Shown: positions 25,123-34,032 of the stretch, one piece after another
Numbering within the stretch: the stretch's first letter is position 1
How the letters are laid out: each line of letters begins with the position of its first letter
NCBI RefSeq assembly: GCF_017312485.1
Contig: NZ_BMBA01000005.1
Span: 121,966 to 185,965, forward strand
Source: Clostridium zeae
GTDB taxonomy: Bacteria; Bacillota; Clostridia; Clostridiales; Clostridiaceae
DNA length: 64,000 nt
Direction of reading: 5' to 3'
Translations under genes and position numbers: made by a program
Notes under the pieces: model-generated
Databases searched by the model: none
Seen by the model: the letters and a program-made list of their open reading frames with translations, nothing else
What the model was told of the DNA's origin: nothing

Positions 25123-26259
25123 ATGAATTTAGCAGCAGAGATAAGAAAAAATCTAATATCTTTTATTAGGCAAAACAGAATAATATTTGTGTTATTTATA
25201 ATCTGTCCTATGATAGCAGCTTATGTTTATGGTGTTATGCAACAGGATCTGTTCGCTGGTAAAAGTTCCTTTGAACCTGTAAAAGTTGAATTTAAATATG
25301 ATAAAACTTCACAAGAGGGAAAAGCATTAGAAACAATGCTAGATACAAAAGAAGTTAAAAATTTTATAAATAGTGATGCCAAAGATGATATAAAGTGTAG
25401 AGTTATAATAGATAAAGCTTTTAATGACATAAGAATAGAAAAAGTAACAGGATCTGATAGTGCCTTAGATATGGTTCAAGGATTTATGAGAACTTTTACT
25501 GAAAATATTAATCAATATAAGGTTATCTATAAAAATATAGATAGTATTAGTTTAAATGATGAAGAAAAGAAAACACTTACTAGTAAAATAATTGGAAAAC
25601 TTCAGGATGTGCAAAAGGTGCCTTCCGTCAAGGAAAGAATAATAGAAGGCTACAAGTCCTTAGGAGCAAGAGAATATTACACCATATCAATGTTTAGTTT
25701 CTCGTCAGTTATGATAATGCTTACCTTAGTAAAATTGTTCTACAAAGAGAAGCGAGTTGGAATACTAAGAAGGAGTTTCTCTACCCCTAATAAAAAAGCT
25801 AATTATTTAGCAGGATATTTAAGCTCCTCTTTTATAATAGTATTTTTTATAAATATAGTATATGTGATGATAAATAAAATCTTAGGAATAGCTTTCACTA
25901 CTTCAATAGTATGGATATTAGTTGCAGTTATTTTTCAAAGCTTGCTTCAAGCATCTGTTATAGGTCTGATAATAGCTTTTGTAAAAAGTGAGAAAGTAAG
26001 TAACTCAATAATTACTGTGATTACAGCTTTACCACTAATGATTGGAGGAGTTTTCTATAGTGTTGACATGACTGACGCAAGTGTGCTTAAAATAATATCT
26101 AATTTTTCTCCAAATTCCTTGATACTTAATTCTTATAAGAACTTGGCTATAATTGAAGGAAGTAATGGTGGCTTAAATCAGATTATGCTTATGCTTTTAG
26201 TAGCGGTAATATTTCTAGTTGTAAGTTTTGTTAAAGTTAATATTGCATGGGAGGATTAA
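25123..26259 (+). CDS. ABC-2 type transporter permease (first)
   Basis: About 378 residues. One N-terminal helix (IIFVLFIICPMIAAYVYGVM), a long external domain (to about residue 185) and five helices in the C-terminal half give the ABC2_membrane_3/YhgE-like topology. The start at 25123 follows GAGGAGAAG; five upstream in-frame codons overlap the ATPase end. It pairs with the next permease, whose start lies almost at its stop. Substrate unknown; the family exports drugs, antibiotics or lipids. Confidence 0.87.
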   Translation: MNLAAEIRKNLISFIRQNRIIFVLFIICPMIAAYVYGVMQQDLFAGKSSFEPVKVEFKYDKTSQEGKALETMLDTKEVKNFINSDAKDDIKCRVIIDKAFNDIRIEKVTGSDSALDMVQGFMRTFTENINQYKVIYKNIDSISLNDEEKKTLTSKIIGKLQDVQKVPSVKERIIEGYKSLGAREYYTISMFSFSSVMIMLTLVKLFYKEKRVGILRRSFSTPNKKANYLAGYLSSSFIIVFFINIVYVMINKILGIAFTTSIVWILVAVIFQSLLQASVIGLIIAFVKSEKVSNSIITVITALPLMIGGVFYSVDMTDASVLKIISNFSPNSLILNSYKNLAIIEGSNGGLNQIMLMLLVAVIFLVVSFVKVNIAWED

Positions 26260-26261
26260 CT

Positions 26262-27338
26262 ATGAGTTTTTTCATATTATTAAAAAGTAATCTAAAGAGA
26301 TTGACTAAAAGTAAAAGCACTATTATAGCGACTATTATTGTTCCATTTATAGTGGTTTTAGCCTTTGGGTTTTTATTTAAGAGTCTAATTGGAGTTGATA
26401 ATGAGAATATTATTGTAAACAGCGATAAAGGAAGCTATAGTAATGAATTCGTTCAAGAAATACAAACTAATACTAAGATTAAAATATATGATAAAAATAC
26501 GGCAACTGAAAAACTAAAAAAGAAAAATATAAGTGTATTCTATGAAATGCCTGAAGATTTCTCTGATAAGATTGAAAAAGGTGAAAAGCCTCAAATAATT
26601 TCTTATAAGCTTGGAAGTAGTTCTGATTTAGGAAATTTTCAATTAAATGCGGATTCGCTCATAAATAATATGTTACTAAAAAATGAGTTTAAAAGTAATG
26701 GAAAAGATATAAATTTGAAAGCTTTAAATTATAAGGAAGCTAATATTTCAGTAGTAGGAAAAGACAAGGCTAATTTTGGAGATGCTATGGTTCTAAATTT
26801 AATAATTAGCTTTGCCTTATTCAGCTCTATTGGTATATCGATGGATCTATTTCACCTAAATGAGCAAAATATAATTGTGAGAAGTTTTACTACAGCTAAT
26901 AAGCCAGGAGTTATAATAGGAGCTATATTAGGGGCGCTATTCATAATATCTGCATTATCCTATAGTTCGATTTATATATTAAGTGCTTTAGTAAATTCTC
27001 CTAGTATGCTTTCAAAAGCGCCTATAGCTATTCTAAATATAATTTGTTTAGCGCTAGTATCATTAAGTCTTGGAATCCTAGTGACCAGAGTAGTAAAGAA
27101 GGAGAACTATATCAACGTAGTATTACAAATAATTGTAGGAGTAACATGTTTTGTTGGTGGAAGTTTTATGCCTTATGACTTTTTGCCTAAGTCTGTTACA
27201 GCATTTTCAAAGTTTACTCCTCAATACTGGGCATTACAATCAATAAATACTCAAAAACCAGAGTATGCATTGATAGTGGTATTATTCTCAATTGTATTAT
27301 TCACTGCAGGAACCTTTAAAGTTAAGAGAATCGCTTAA
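26262..27338 (+). CDS. ABC-2 type transporter permease (second)
   Basis: About 358 residues with the same plan as its neighbour: an N-terminal helix (TIIATIIVPFIVVLAFGFLF), an external domain to about residue 170, then a bundle of helices including VVLQIIVGVTCFVGGSFMPY. The FVGGSFMP-like turn before the last helix is usual in ABC-2 permeases. GGGAGG sits at 26248-26252, inside the end of the preceding gene. It closes the operon, which ends at the strong hairpin at 27399. Confidence 0.87.
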   Translation: MSFFILLKSNLKRLTKSKSTIIATIIVPFIVVLAFGFLFKSLIGVDNENIIVNSDKGSYSNEFVQEIQTNTKIKIYDKNTATEKLKKKNISVFYEMPEDFSDKIEKGEKPQIISYKLGSSSDLGNFQLNADSLINNMLLKNEFKSNGKDINLKALNYKEANISVVGKDKANFGDAMVLNLIISFALFSSIGISMDLFHLNEQNIIVRSFTTANKPGVIIGAILGALFIISALSYSSIYILSALVNSPSMLSKAPIAILNIICLALVSLSLGILVTRVVKKENYINVVLQIIVGVTCFVGGSFMPYDFLPKSVTAFSKFTPQYWALQSINTQKPEYALIVVLFSIVLFTAGTFKVKRIA

Positions 27339-27398
27339 TTTGTATTTAAATAATTTGGATTGTAATAGTAAAAGATATGATAGCTAAGTATTAAGGCT

Positions 27399-27441
27399 AT
27401 TAAAAGAACTCTGCTGGGTTGTGAGCAGAGTTCTTTTAATA
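27399..27441 (+). terminator. Terminator of the ABC-2 operon, resembling the repeat apex
   Basis: ATTAAAAGAACTCTGCT and AGCAGAGTTCTTTTAAT form a perfect 17-bp stem with loop GGGTTGTG. The sequence AACTCTGCTGGGTT, the purine-rich return arm and the trailing AATATAAA resemble the inner hairpin of repeat copies C and E, so it could be a decayed relative. That kinship is uncertain. Confidence 0.8.
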
Positions 27442-27498
27442 TAAAGTCTATTACAGAGTAATACCTCCATAATAAAAAACTAAACCTATTTAAATAAA

Positions 27499-28491
27499 TT
27501 ATTTAGTGATTTCATCTATTAATCTAAGCTCTTCTCCAGAGAAATCTAGATTATTTACTACCTGAACATTTTCTATGATTTGAGAAACTTTACTTGCACC
27601 TATAAGTGCAGAGGTAACTTTACCATTTCTTAAAACCCAAGCAAGTGACATTTGAGCGAGAGATTGATTTCTGTTTTGGGCTATATCATTAAGTTTCTTT
27701 ATTTTTTCAACCTTTTCTATAGTTATTGCATCAGAGTTTAGGAACGGAGACGTTGGGTTAGCAGCTCTAGAATCCTGAGGAACTCCATTGATATATTTAT
27801 TTGTTAATAATCCTTGTGCTAGAGGACAAAATGCTATAGATCCTATGCCTTCTTCTTCTAAAACTTCTTGAAGTCCGTTTTCAATCCATCTATCAAACAT
27901 TGAATATCTTGGCTGATGAATAAGGCAAGGAGTTCCAAGCTCCTTCAATATCTTAGAAGCTTTTGCTGTTTGTTCTGCACTATAGTTTGATATACCTACA
28001 TATAAAGCTTTACCTTGTCTAACCACTTGATCTAAGGCCATCATAGTTTCTTCAACAGGAGTATTTGGATCTGGTCTGTGAGAATAGAATATATCTACAT
28101 AATCTAAATTCATTCTCTTCAAGCTTTGATCTAAACTTGATATTAAATATTTTCTTGATCCCCAGTCACCATAAGGGCCTGCCCACATTCCGTAGCCAGC
28201 TTTTGTAGATATAACTAATTCATCTCTATAACCAGAAAGCTCAGAGTGAAGAATTCTTCCAAAGTTCTCTTCAGCAGATCCTGGAGGTGGTCCGTAGTTG
28301 TTTGCTAAATCAAAATGTGTTATTCCTAAATCAAAAGATGTAGTTATTAATCTTTTTTGGTTTTCTAAGGTGTCTACGCCACCGAAGTTATGCCATAAAC
28401 CAAGAGATATTGCAGGTAGCTTTAGACCGCTTTTCCCACATCTATTATATTTCATATTATTGTATCTTGAGCTTGATGGAGTATGTGCCAT
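27499..28491 (-). CDS. Aldo/keto reductase, YghZ/L-glyceraldehyde-3-phosphate reductase type
   Basis: A 330-residue NADPH-dependent aldo/keto reductase of the AKR14-like branch. The start region SSSRYNNMKYNRCGKSGLKL and LGLWHNFGG match YghZ-type proteins. The catalytic tetrad is Asp in HFDLANNYG, Tyr of NNYG, Lys in ISTKAGYG and His in YSHRPDP. The ATG at 28491 follows AAAGGGGG; 19 upstream codons lack an RBS. Members reduce toxic aldehydes such as methylglyoxal or L-glyceraldehyde 3-phosphate. It stands alone. Confidence 0.9.
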   Translation of the reverse strand: MAHTPSSSRYNNMKYNRCGKSGLKLPAISLGLWHNFGGVDTLENQKRLITTSFDLGITHFDLANNYGPPPGSAEENFGRILHSELSGYRDELVISTKAGYGMWAGPYGDWGSRKYLISSLDQSLKRMNLDYVDIFYSHRPDPNTPVEETMMALDQVVRQGKALYVGISNYSAEQTAKASKILKELGTPCLIHQPRYSMFDRWIENGLQEVLEEEGIGSIAFCPLAQGLLTNKYINGVPQDSRAANPTSPFLNSDAITIEKVEKIKKLNDIAQNRNQSLAQMSLAWVLRNGKVTSALIGASKVSQIIENVQVVNNLDFSGEELRLIDEITK

Positions 28492-28682
28492 GAGTTTTCC
28501 CCCTTTAATATGAATATTTATAAAAGATAATTTTTCATAAACATGCAAAATGTATTGATAATGTTTACATTATACCATTATACATATACAAAGTATATAT
28601 TTTACATATGTTAATATAGATTAATGAATTGTATCTAAAAGGCTAATTAATATCGAAGGACATATGCTAAAGATATCTCAAT

Positions 28683-28724
28683 AAAAAATACCCTTCAAGC
28701 TTGTTCTGCTGAAAGGTATTTTTT
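28683..28724. terminator. Bidirectional terminator
   Basis: AAAAAATACC and TCA pair with TGA and GGTATTTTTT. It terminates the glutaredoxin-like gene on the minus strand. Confidence 0.75.
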
Positions 28725-28748
28725 CATTTATAAAGATAATCATATGTT

Positions 28749-29009
28749 CTATAATAATGCAGTATCAAATACTTGCTTTATTTTTTCTTTTGTAGCAACG
28801 CCCTCATGTACCTTTTCTCCGTTAATGTAATAAGTTGGTACATAATAATAATCGTACTGGTTTGCTATATCTGGTTCTAAATTTTCATCAATAGTTTTTA
28901 TTTCTATATCTGAATATGCTGGATTCTCTTGTTCAAGCTCTTTCATCCAGTTTACTGCTTGCTTGCAGTAAGGACATGATTTCATCATGAAAAATAGTAC
29001 TGGTCTCAT
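28749..29009 (-). CDS. Glutaredoxin/thioredoxin-like protein
   Basis: An 86-residue thioredoxin-fold protein with the redox motif SCPYCKQAV (CPYC, Cys12 and Cys15) and the cis-Pro loop YVPTYYINGE. The CPYC motif is that of glutaredoxins, and the small size matches NrdH/Grx-like clostridial proteins that exchange disulfides with thioredoxin reductase. AGGTGGTGA precedes the ATG. It is a single-gene unit, divergent from threonine aldolase, with no visible partner reductase nearby. Confidence 0.85.
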   Translation of the reverse strand: MRPVLFFMMKSCPYCKQAVNWMKELEQENPAYSDIEIKTIDENLEPDIANQYDYYYVPTYYINGEKVHEGVATKEKIKQVFDTALL

Positions 29010-29169
29010 ATAATCTCACCACCTTAATAAGTAATTTTTATATATTATACCTCTATATTTAAGTTTTTATCAATATTGTAGTGTGTTATTATTAAAGATG
29101 TACATCTATATTAAGGGTAATTACTTATTATATAGTAGTGCTTAGTTTTGTATTTGGGGAGGCAAGGTT

Positions 29170-30204
29170 ATGTCAAAAAGATTTATTGATTTAAGAAGTG
29201 ATACAGTAACACAGCCAACAGAAGCAATGAGAGAGGCTATGTTCAAAGCAATGGTTGGAGATGATGTATACGGTGATGACCCTACAATAAATGAACTTGA
29301 AAAATATGCTGCAGAACTAGTAGGAATGGAAGCAGCATTGTTTGTACCAAGTGGAACCTTTGGTAATCAATTAGCTCTTTTTACTCATTGTAGAAGAGGA
29401 GAAGAGGTTATTCTCGGAGAAGATTGCCATATAGTAGCTCATGAAGTTGGAGCAGCAGCTGTTATAGCAGGAGTGCAATTAAGAGCTCTTCCTACAGATG
29501 GAGGAAGAATGAATTTAGATAAAATAACAGCTACTATAAGAACTGAAGATATTCATTTTCCAGAAACATCATTAATTTGTGTTGAGAATGCTTATTCCAA
29601 TGGAGCTGTAGTAGATTTAGACTATATGAGAGAGATAAGTAAAATAGCGAAAGAGGCTAATCTTAAGGTTCATCTAGATGGAGCTAGATTATTTAATGCT
29701 GCGTCATTCTTGAAGGTTGAAGCTAGAGAAATAACAAAATATTGTGACTCAGTAATGTTTTGTTTATCTAAAGGTCTTTGTGCACCGGTAGGATCTATGC
29801 TAGCAGGTAGCAAGGAATTCATAGATAAGGCTAGAAAAAAGAGAAAATTAATGGGTGGTGGGCTTAGACAAGCTGGTTTCTTAGCAGCAGCAGGTTTAAT
29901 TGCTTTAAAGGACATGACCAAAAGGCTTAGTGAGGATCATGAGAATGCAGTGTACCTAGCAGATGAACTTGATAAAATTGATGGAGTTAAAGTAGATAGA
30001 GATACCTTAGATATAAACATGGTTTTTTTCACTATGGATAAGGTTGAATATATATCAGATAAAATAGTTAAATACTTTAATGATAGTAATATAAAAATAA
30101 ATGGACAAGAAGGCGGAAAGCTAAGATTTGTTACTCATTACTGGGTTTCAAAAAAAGATATAGATTATACTATAAATACCTTGAAAAATTTTTTGAATAA
30201 GTAG
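29170..30204 (+). CDS. ltaE: L-threonine aldolase (low specificity)
   Basis: A 344-residue fold-type I PLP enzyme that cleaves L-threonine or L-allo-threonine to glycine and acetaldehyde. Family markers include FIDLRSDTVTQPTEAMREAM, GDDVYGDDPT, FVPSGTFGNQLA and HLDGARLFNAA. The PLP lysine is in MFCLSKGLCAPVGS (near residue 200). GGGGAGG stands before the ATG. Monocistronic, with a hairpin terminator about 145 bp downstream. Confidence 0.93.
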   Translation: MSKRFIDLRSDTVTQPTEAMREAMFKAMVGDDVYGDDPTINELEKYAAELVGMEAALFVPSGTFGNQLALFTHCRRGEEVILGEDCHIVAHEVGAAAVIAGVQLRALPTDGGRMNLDKITATIRTEDIHFPETSLICVENAYSNGAVVDLDYMREISKIAKEANLKVHLDGARLFNAASFLKVEAREITKYCDSVMFCLSKGLCAPVGSMLAGSKEFIDKARKKRKLMGGGLRQAGFLAAAGLIALKDMTKRLSEDHENAVYLADELDKIDGVKVDRDTLDINMVFFTMDKVEYISDKIVKYFNDSNIKINGQEGGKLRFVTHYWVSKKDIDYTINTLKNFLNK

Positions 30205-30347
30205 CTTCAATTAATAGTCTTTTGAAGCCTATAGGTTACTATATACGATATTTTAATTAAATGTAAAAACAATTATAAATGTAGTATTGGGAATTATGGT
30301 AAATATACCTACACATATGAATTTATTATGTGGAAAATATATAAATG

Positions 30348-30387
30348 AAAGTCTTAATGTTAAAGAATATAACATTAAGGCTTTTTT
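30348..30387 (+). terminator. Terminator after ltaE
   Basis: AAAGtCTTAATGTT pairs with AACATTAAGgCTTT and is followed by a T-run. A weaker CTTCAA/TTTGAAG hairpin lies just after the stop codon. Confidence 0.75.
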
Positions 30388-30509
30388 CTATATTTATAAA
30401 TTTTAATAGCTTGTTGCAGTAAAGCTTAAATCTCAATAAAACTCTTAAGTATAAGCTTAAATAAAACTGTTAGGGTTACTTTAAATATTAGTAAAGGGTG
30501 ATGATATTT

Positions 30510-31406
30510 ATGAAAAGAAAGCTAATACCAGTAATATTGATAATGTGTTTAATGTTTTCCTATGAGGCAAGAGCTAAAATAAAAGAACCCGATTATAATA
30601 TAACAATGAAGCAGGATTTACTAACTCTTATGATGGCATATCCTTCTTATATAACAGGAGTGGAAAAAAGCAATGAAAATGTATATATAGTTATGAAATC
30701 TGGTAAAAAGATTGTTTATGACGATAGAAAGCAAAAAACTTTTGAGCAAAAATTAGAAAATCCAGATCTTCAAGATATGCTCGAACAGATTTATCCACTT
30801 GAATCAATAGATGGTATTGTAGCAGATAAATTTGATCCTGGAAGAATGAGAGTTTATGAATTATTACACGATGTATATGGGCATAGTAAAGGTGAAATAG
30901 AAAAAAATTTAAAGTCAGTGGCAGGAGGAATGCAGTTTAATGGACAAAATAATGCTGCAAGTAATCTAAATACAGTGATAAAATCCCTTAACGAATTAAC
31001 TAAGTCTAATGGTAAGGCAGCTTCAGATATTTACCCACTCAACGGAACTTATAATTATAGGATAATAGCTGGAACAGGAAGATTAAGTCCTCATGCTTTT
31101 GGTATAGCAATAGATCTTAATAGAGATTCAAGAGATTACTGGCAATGGGCTTCTTTAGAGCAAGGAGATAAGAGAATAAAAGGATATACAAAGGACATAC
31201 CTAAAATATTTGAAGCCAATAATTTTGTATGGGGAGGAAAATGGAGACATTTTGATATACTTCACTACGAGTATAGGCCAGAGATTATAATTAAAGCAAA
31301 ATATTTTGGTAATAAAGAAGAGAAGTTTGATAACTGGTGGGGCAGAGTACCAGTTAATGATGAAAAAATAAAATCATTTATAGATGTAATAGAAAAAAGT
31401 TTATAA
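30510..31406 (+). CDS. Exported M15-family D-Ala-D-Ala/L-Ala-D-Glu-type carboxypeptidase
   Basis: About 298 residues. A signal peptide (MKRKLIPVILIMCLMFSYEARA) is followed by a domain ending in an M15 peptidase core: SPHAFGIAIDLN supplies the zinc His and Asp, and RHFDILHYEYRPE supplies the last His and catalytic acid. This resembles M15C enzymes such as CwlK that trim wall peptides. The start at 30510 uses GGTGAT; GTG 30498 overlaps that site. The following two wall-type genes lie in the same direction but in separate units. Confidence 0.82.
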   Translation: MKRKLIPVILIMCLMFSYEARAKIKEPDYNITMKQDLLTLMMAYPSYITGVEKSNENVYIVMKSGKKIVYDDRKQKTFEQKLENPDLQDMLEQIYPLESIDGIVADKFDPGRMRVYELLHDVYGHSKGEIEKNLKSVAGGMQFNGQNNAASNLNTVIKSLNELTKSNGKAASDIYPLNGTYNYRIIAGTGRLSPHAFGIAIDLNRDSRDYWQWASLEQGDKRIKGYTKDIPKIFEANNFVWGGKWRHFDILHYEYRPEIIIKAKYFGNKEEKFDNWWGRVPVNDEKIKSFIDVIEKSL

Positions 31407-31529
31407 ATATATTAATATGTTTTGCAATGTATAAAAAGCATCCTCAAGTCTTATGATAAGAACTAAGTACAGAATGATAAATCTATATTTTTAAATCACT
31501 TAAATATTAGTGTAAAAGGTGGTTTTATA

Positions 31530-32666
31530 ATGCTAAAGAAAATATTTTATGAGAAACATAGGATTATAAAGATATCCAGTTTGTTTTTGGTTCTTACAAT
31601 TCTTAGTTCTTGTTTTGGTATAAAGCAAGTTAATGCTGAGCCTATTGCGAACGAAGGTGCTAAGCCAATTACAAAAGAAGAAGCAACTACAATAGTACAG
31701 GAGATCTTTAATAATAGGAATAAAGCAATAATAGATGGTAACATGAATTTAGTTAAGGAATTATATGATACAAAAACAAAGTATGGAACTTGGGCTTATG
31801 AGTATGAGCAAAAGAAAGATCAATACCTTCACAATTGGCAAGAAAAGCAAGGGGCAAAGTTTGTAGAAATAGTACCAAAGGTTGTTGTAAGAAAAGTAAG
31901 AGGTGATCAATCCAAAGCTTCCATTAACTTTATCTGTTCCACTGAATACAAGTATATCTATGACAATGAACCAGATACAATAAACAGTTTTAGAATAGGT
32001 ACATATCACATAATGAGCTTAGCAAAGTTAGAGGATAAGTGGATTATAAATAAGGAATGGTATAAAGATCCTTTTGGAGATTCTTTGGATTTAGAAAAAC
32101 TTAAAGTAGACTCTATAAAAACACATATACTTTCTCAGCCTCAAAGAGATTTTTCTACTCTGGATGAGAGAAGAAAAGGTGCTATCGATTATGCATTTAG
32201 ATATTGTGGAGCAGCAAGTGAAGAAGCTTTTGAATTTAAGTATAACAAGAAATATAGAGATTACAATCCAGAAGGTGGAGATTGTGCAAACTTTGCGTCA
32301 CAGATACTATATGAAGGTGGAAAGTTTAAAAAGAATGGAGCGTGGGCCTACGATAGTAGTGGTGCAACAAGAGCTTGGTTAAATGCTGATGGGTTTAAAA
32401 ACTATATGGTTGGAAGCGGAAGAGCCTCGGTTATAGCTTATGGAAGCTATGAAAAGGTATATAAAGCATCTTATAAATTGCTTCCGGGGGATTTTGTTGC
32501 ATATGAGAAAAAGGGTGATATAAATCATATTTCAGTTGTTACTGGGGCTGACTCTAAAGGGTATGCTTTAGTTACTTGTCACAATAGCGATAGAAACAAC
32601 GTTCCTTGGGATTTAGGCTGGAGTGATAAAAAGATAAAATACTGGCTTGTAAGGGTTCATTATTAA
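31530..32666 (+). CDS. Secreted protein with amidase_6 (CHAP-like) domain
   Basis: A 378-residue exported protein. The signal region (ISSLFLVLTILSSCFGIKQVNA) is followed by a helical and beta domain (about 45-200), then a C-terminal putative amidase domain. There, GGDCANFASQILYEGG supplies the nucleophilic Cys and NHISVVTGAD the His, as in PF12671-type proteins. A Cys in the signal region (SSC) is not followed by a clear lipobox Gly/Ala. AAAGGTGG precedes the ATG. It probably acts on the cell wall or on a secreted peptide. Function inferred from the domain only. Confidence 0.75.
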   Translation: MLKKIFYEKHRIIKISSLFLVLTILSSCFGIKQVNAEPIANEGAKPITKEEATTIVQEIFNNRNKAIIDGNMNLVKELYDTKTKYGTWAYEYEQKKDQYLHNWQEKQGAKFVEIVPKVVVRKVRGDQSKASINFICSTEYKYIYDNEPDTINSFRIGTYHIMSLAKLEDKWIINKEWYKDPFGDSLDLEKLKVDSIKTHILSQPQRDFSTLDERRKGAIDYAFRYCGAASEEAFEFKYNKKYRDYNPEGGDCANFASQILYEGGKFKKNGAWAYDSSGATRAWLNADGFKNYMVGSGRASVIAYGSYEKVYKASYKLLPGDFVAYEKKGDINHISVVTGADSKGYALVTCHNSDRNNVPWDLGWSDKKIKYWLVRVHY

Positions 32667-32801
32667 AATATGTAATAGTAATTAAATTATATAGTGGCTC
32701 ATTAATAATAGGTTCATTTATTCTCATATAAATGAACCTATTATTATGATGATTCATATAAATGGTATGTAGAATATTTGTTAATCAGAGTTGATTTTAT
32801 T

Positions 32802-33818
32802 ATGAGGATAGATTTTGAGTATAATAAAAAAACTATAAAATACGTTGAAGGGTATATATTAAAAGGAAGTAACTATAGGGCTAACTATACAAGATTTAAA
32901 ACTTTATATAGTTCCCCAGCACCTGGAACCGAAACAGTAGAGGTATATAATTTCGAACCAAAGAAGGAAGTAAAAGCATCTGCTATTCTTTTGCATGGAC
33001 TAGGTAGCCGTAATATAAAGTTTTTACTTTGGATGGGGGCTCACTTGGCCTCTGCAGGGGTCTATTGTTCCATACCAGTGATACCTGGAAATTATACAAG
33101 AGTTGAAAATGACTCAGTAAGTGGAAGAAGCTTTCTATATCCTGAGATAAGAGTAATGTATAAGTTTTGGCAGCATGCTGTAGTGGATATTATGAGTACA
33201 ATTGATTACCTTGATCAAAAGAAAGTGTGGACAAAAAACAATTGTATAATGGGATACTGTCTAGGTGGAATGCTTTCATCAATTGTGGCTTCTTTAGACA
33301 AAAGAATAGATCAAGTTATGTTTATGACTACGGGAGGCTACTTTCCTAAGATAATACATCAATCACCAGCAGCGGGCTTTGCAAGAAAGTTATTTAAAGA
33401 TGATCATAGAGATATACATTATTTATATGATAAGGAAAGATTGTTTGAAACTTATGAGAGGCAATTGCCAAGCGTTAGAGCTATGTCGTTAAATGAGCTG
33501 ATTAACAATGATGAAATACATCCGCTTTTTAAAATTGATCCGCTATCTTATGCAAGTAATCTGAAAAAAGAAAGAGTAACTATTATAGATGCATTGTTAG
33601 ACGAAGTTATTCCTATTGGTAGTAGAATGTCGCTTTTTAGAGAAATGAGGGGAGCATCGAGATATATACTGCCTATGACTCATGGCAGCTGGTTACCTTT
33701 TGAGATACTATTAGCTCAATATATCCTATATAAAGTAAATATTGCAGATAAAATAAGCTTAAAACAAGTTAAAAAGAAACTAAAGCTTGATAAAGATTTC
33801 TTTTTTAATGAAGATTAA
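32802..33818 (+). CDS. Alpha/beta hydrolase with Cys at the nucleophile position
   Basis: About 338 residues with an alpha/beta hydrolase core. AILLHGLGSRN forms the oxyanion region and IMGYCLGGMLSS is the nucleophile elbow with Cys instead of Ser (GYCLGG), as in dienelactone hydrolases. LLDEVIPIGS supplies Asp and MTHGSWLP the His. The start is uncertain because no strong RBS is seen; ATG 32802 is preferred to TTG 32778. It lies between wall-active genes but in its own unit. Substrate unknown. Confidence 0.72.
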   Translation: MRIDFEYNKKTIKYVEGYILKGSNYRANYTRFKTLYSSPAPGTETVEVYNFEPKKEVKASAILLHGLGSRNIKFLLWMGAHLASAGVYCSIPVIPGNYTRVENDSVSGRSFLYPEIRVMYKFWQHAVVDIMSTIDYLDQKKVWTKNNCIMGYCLGGMLSSIVASLDKRIDQVMFMTTGGYFPKIIHQSPAAGFARKLFKDDHRDIHYLYDKERLFETYERQLPSVRAMSLNELINNDEIHPLFKIDPLSYASNLKKERVTIIDALLDEVIPIGSRMSLFREMRGASRYILPMTHGSWLPFEILLAQYILYKVNIADKISLKQVKKKLKLDKDFFFNED

Positions 33819-34032
33819 AGTTAAATATGAAATTTTGTGGTTAAATTTACTACTTTTTTTCATAAATTGGACACAAATATTTCTTTATAAGTTATAATTA
33901 AATAAGAAGTAATAAAATTCATCACAGTTTTGCAGCATATGTATCTTTATATATGCTCGAAAATTTCATAATTAGTGGTATTTTGGCACATGTATAAAGG
34001 GTACTAAATGTTTTTAGTGGGGGGATAATCAG

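Noticed and set aside
32702-32750. Terminator after the amidase_6 gene
   Set aside because: AATAATAGGTTCATTTAT and its complement make a long hairpin, but neither strand has a T-run after it, so it is not called as a rho-independent terminator.
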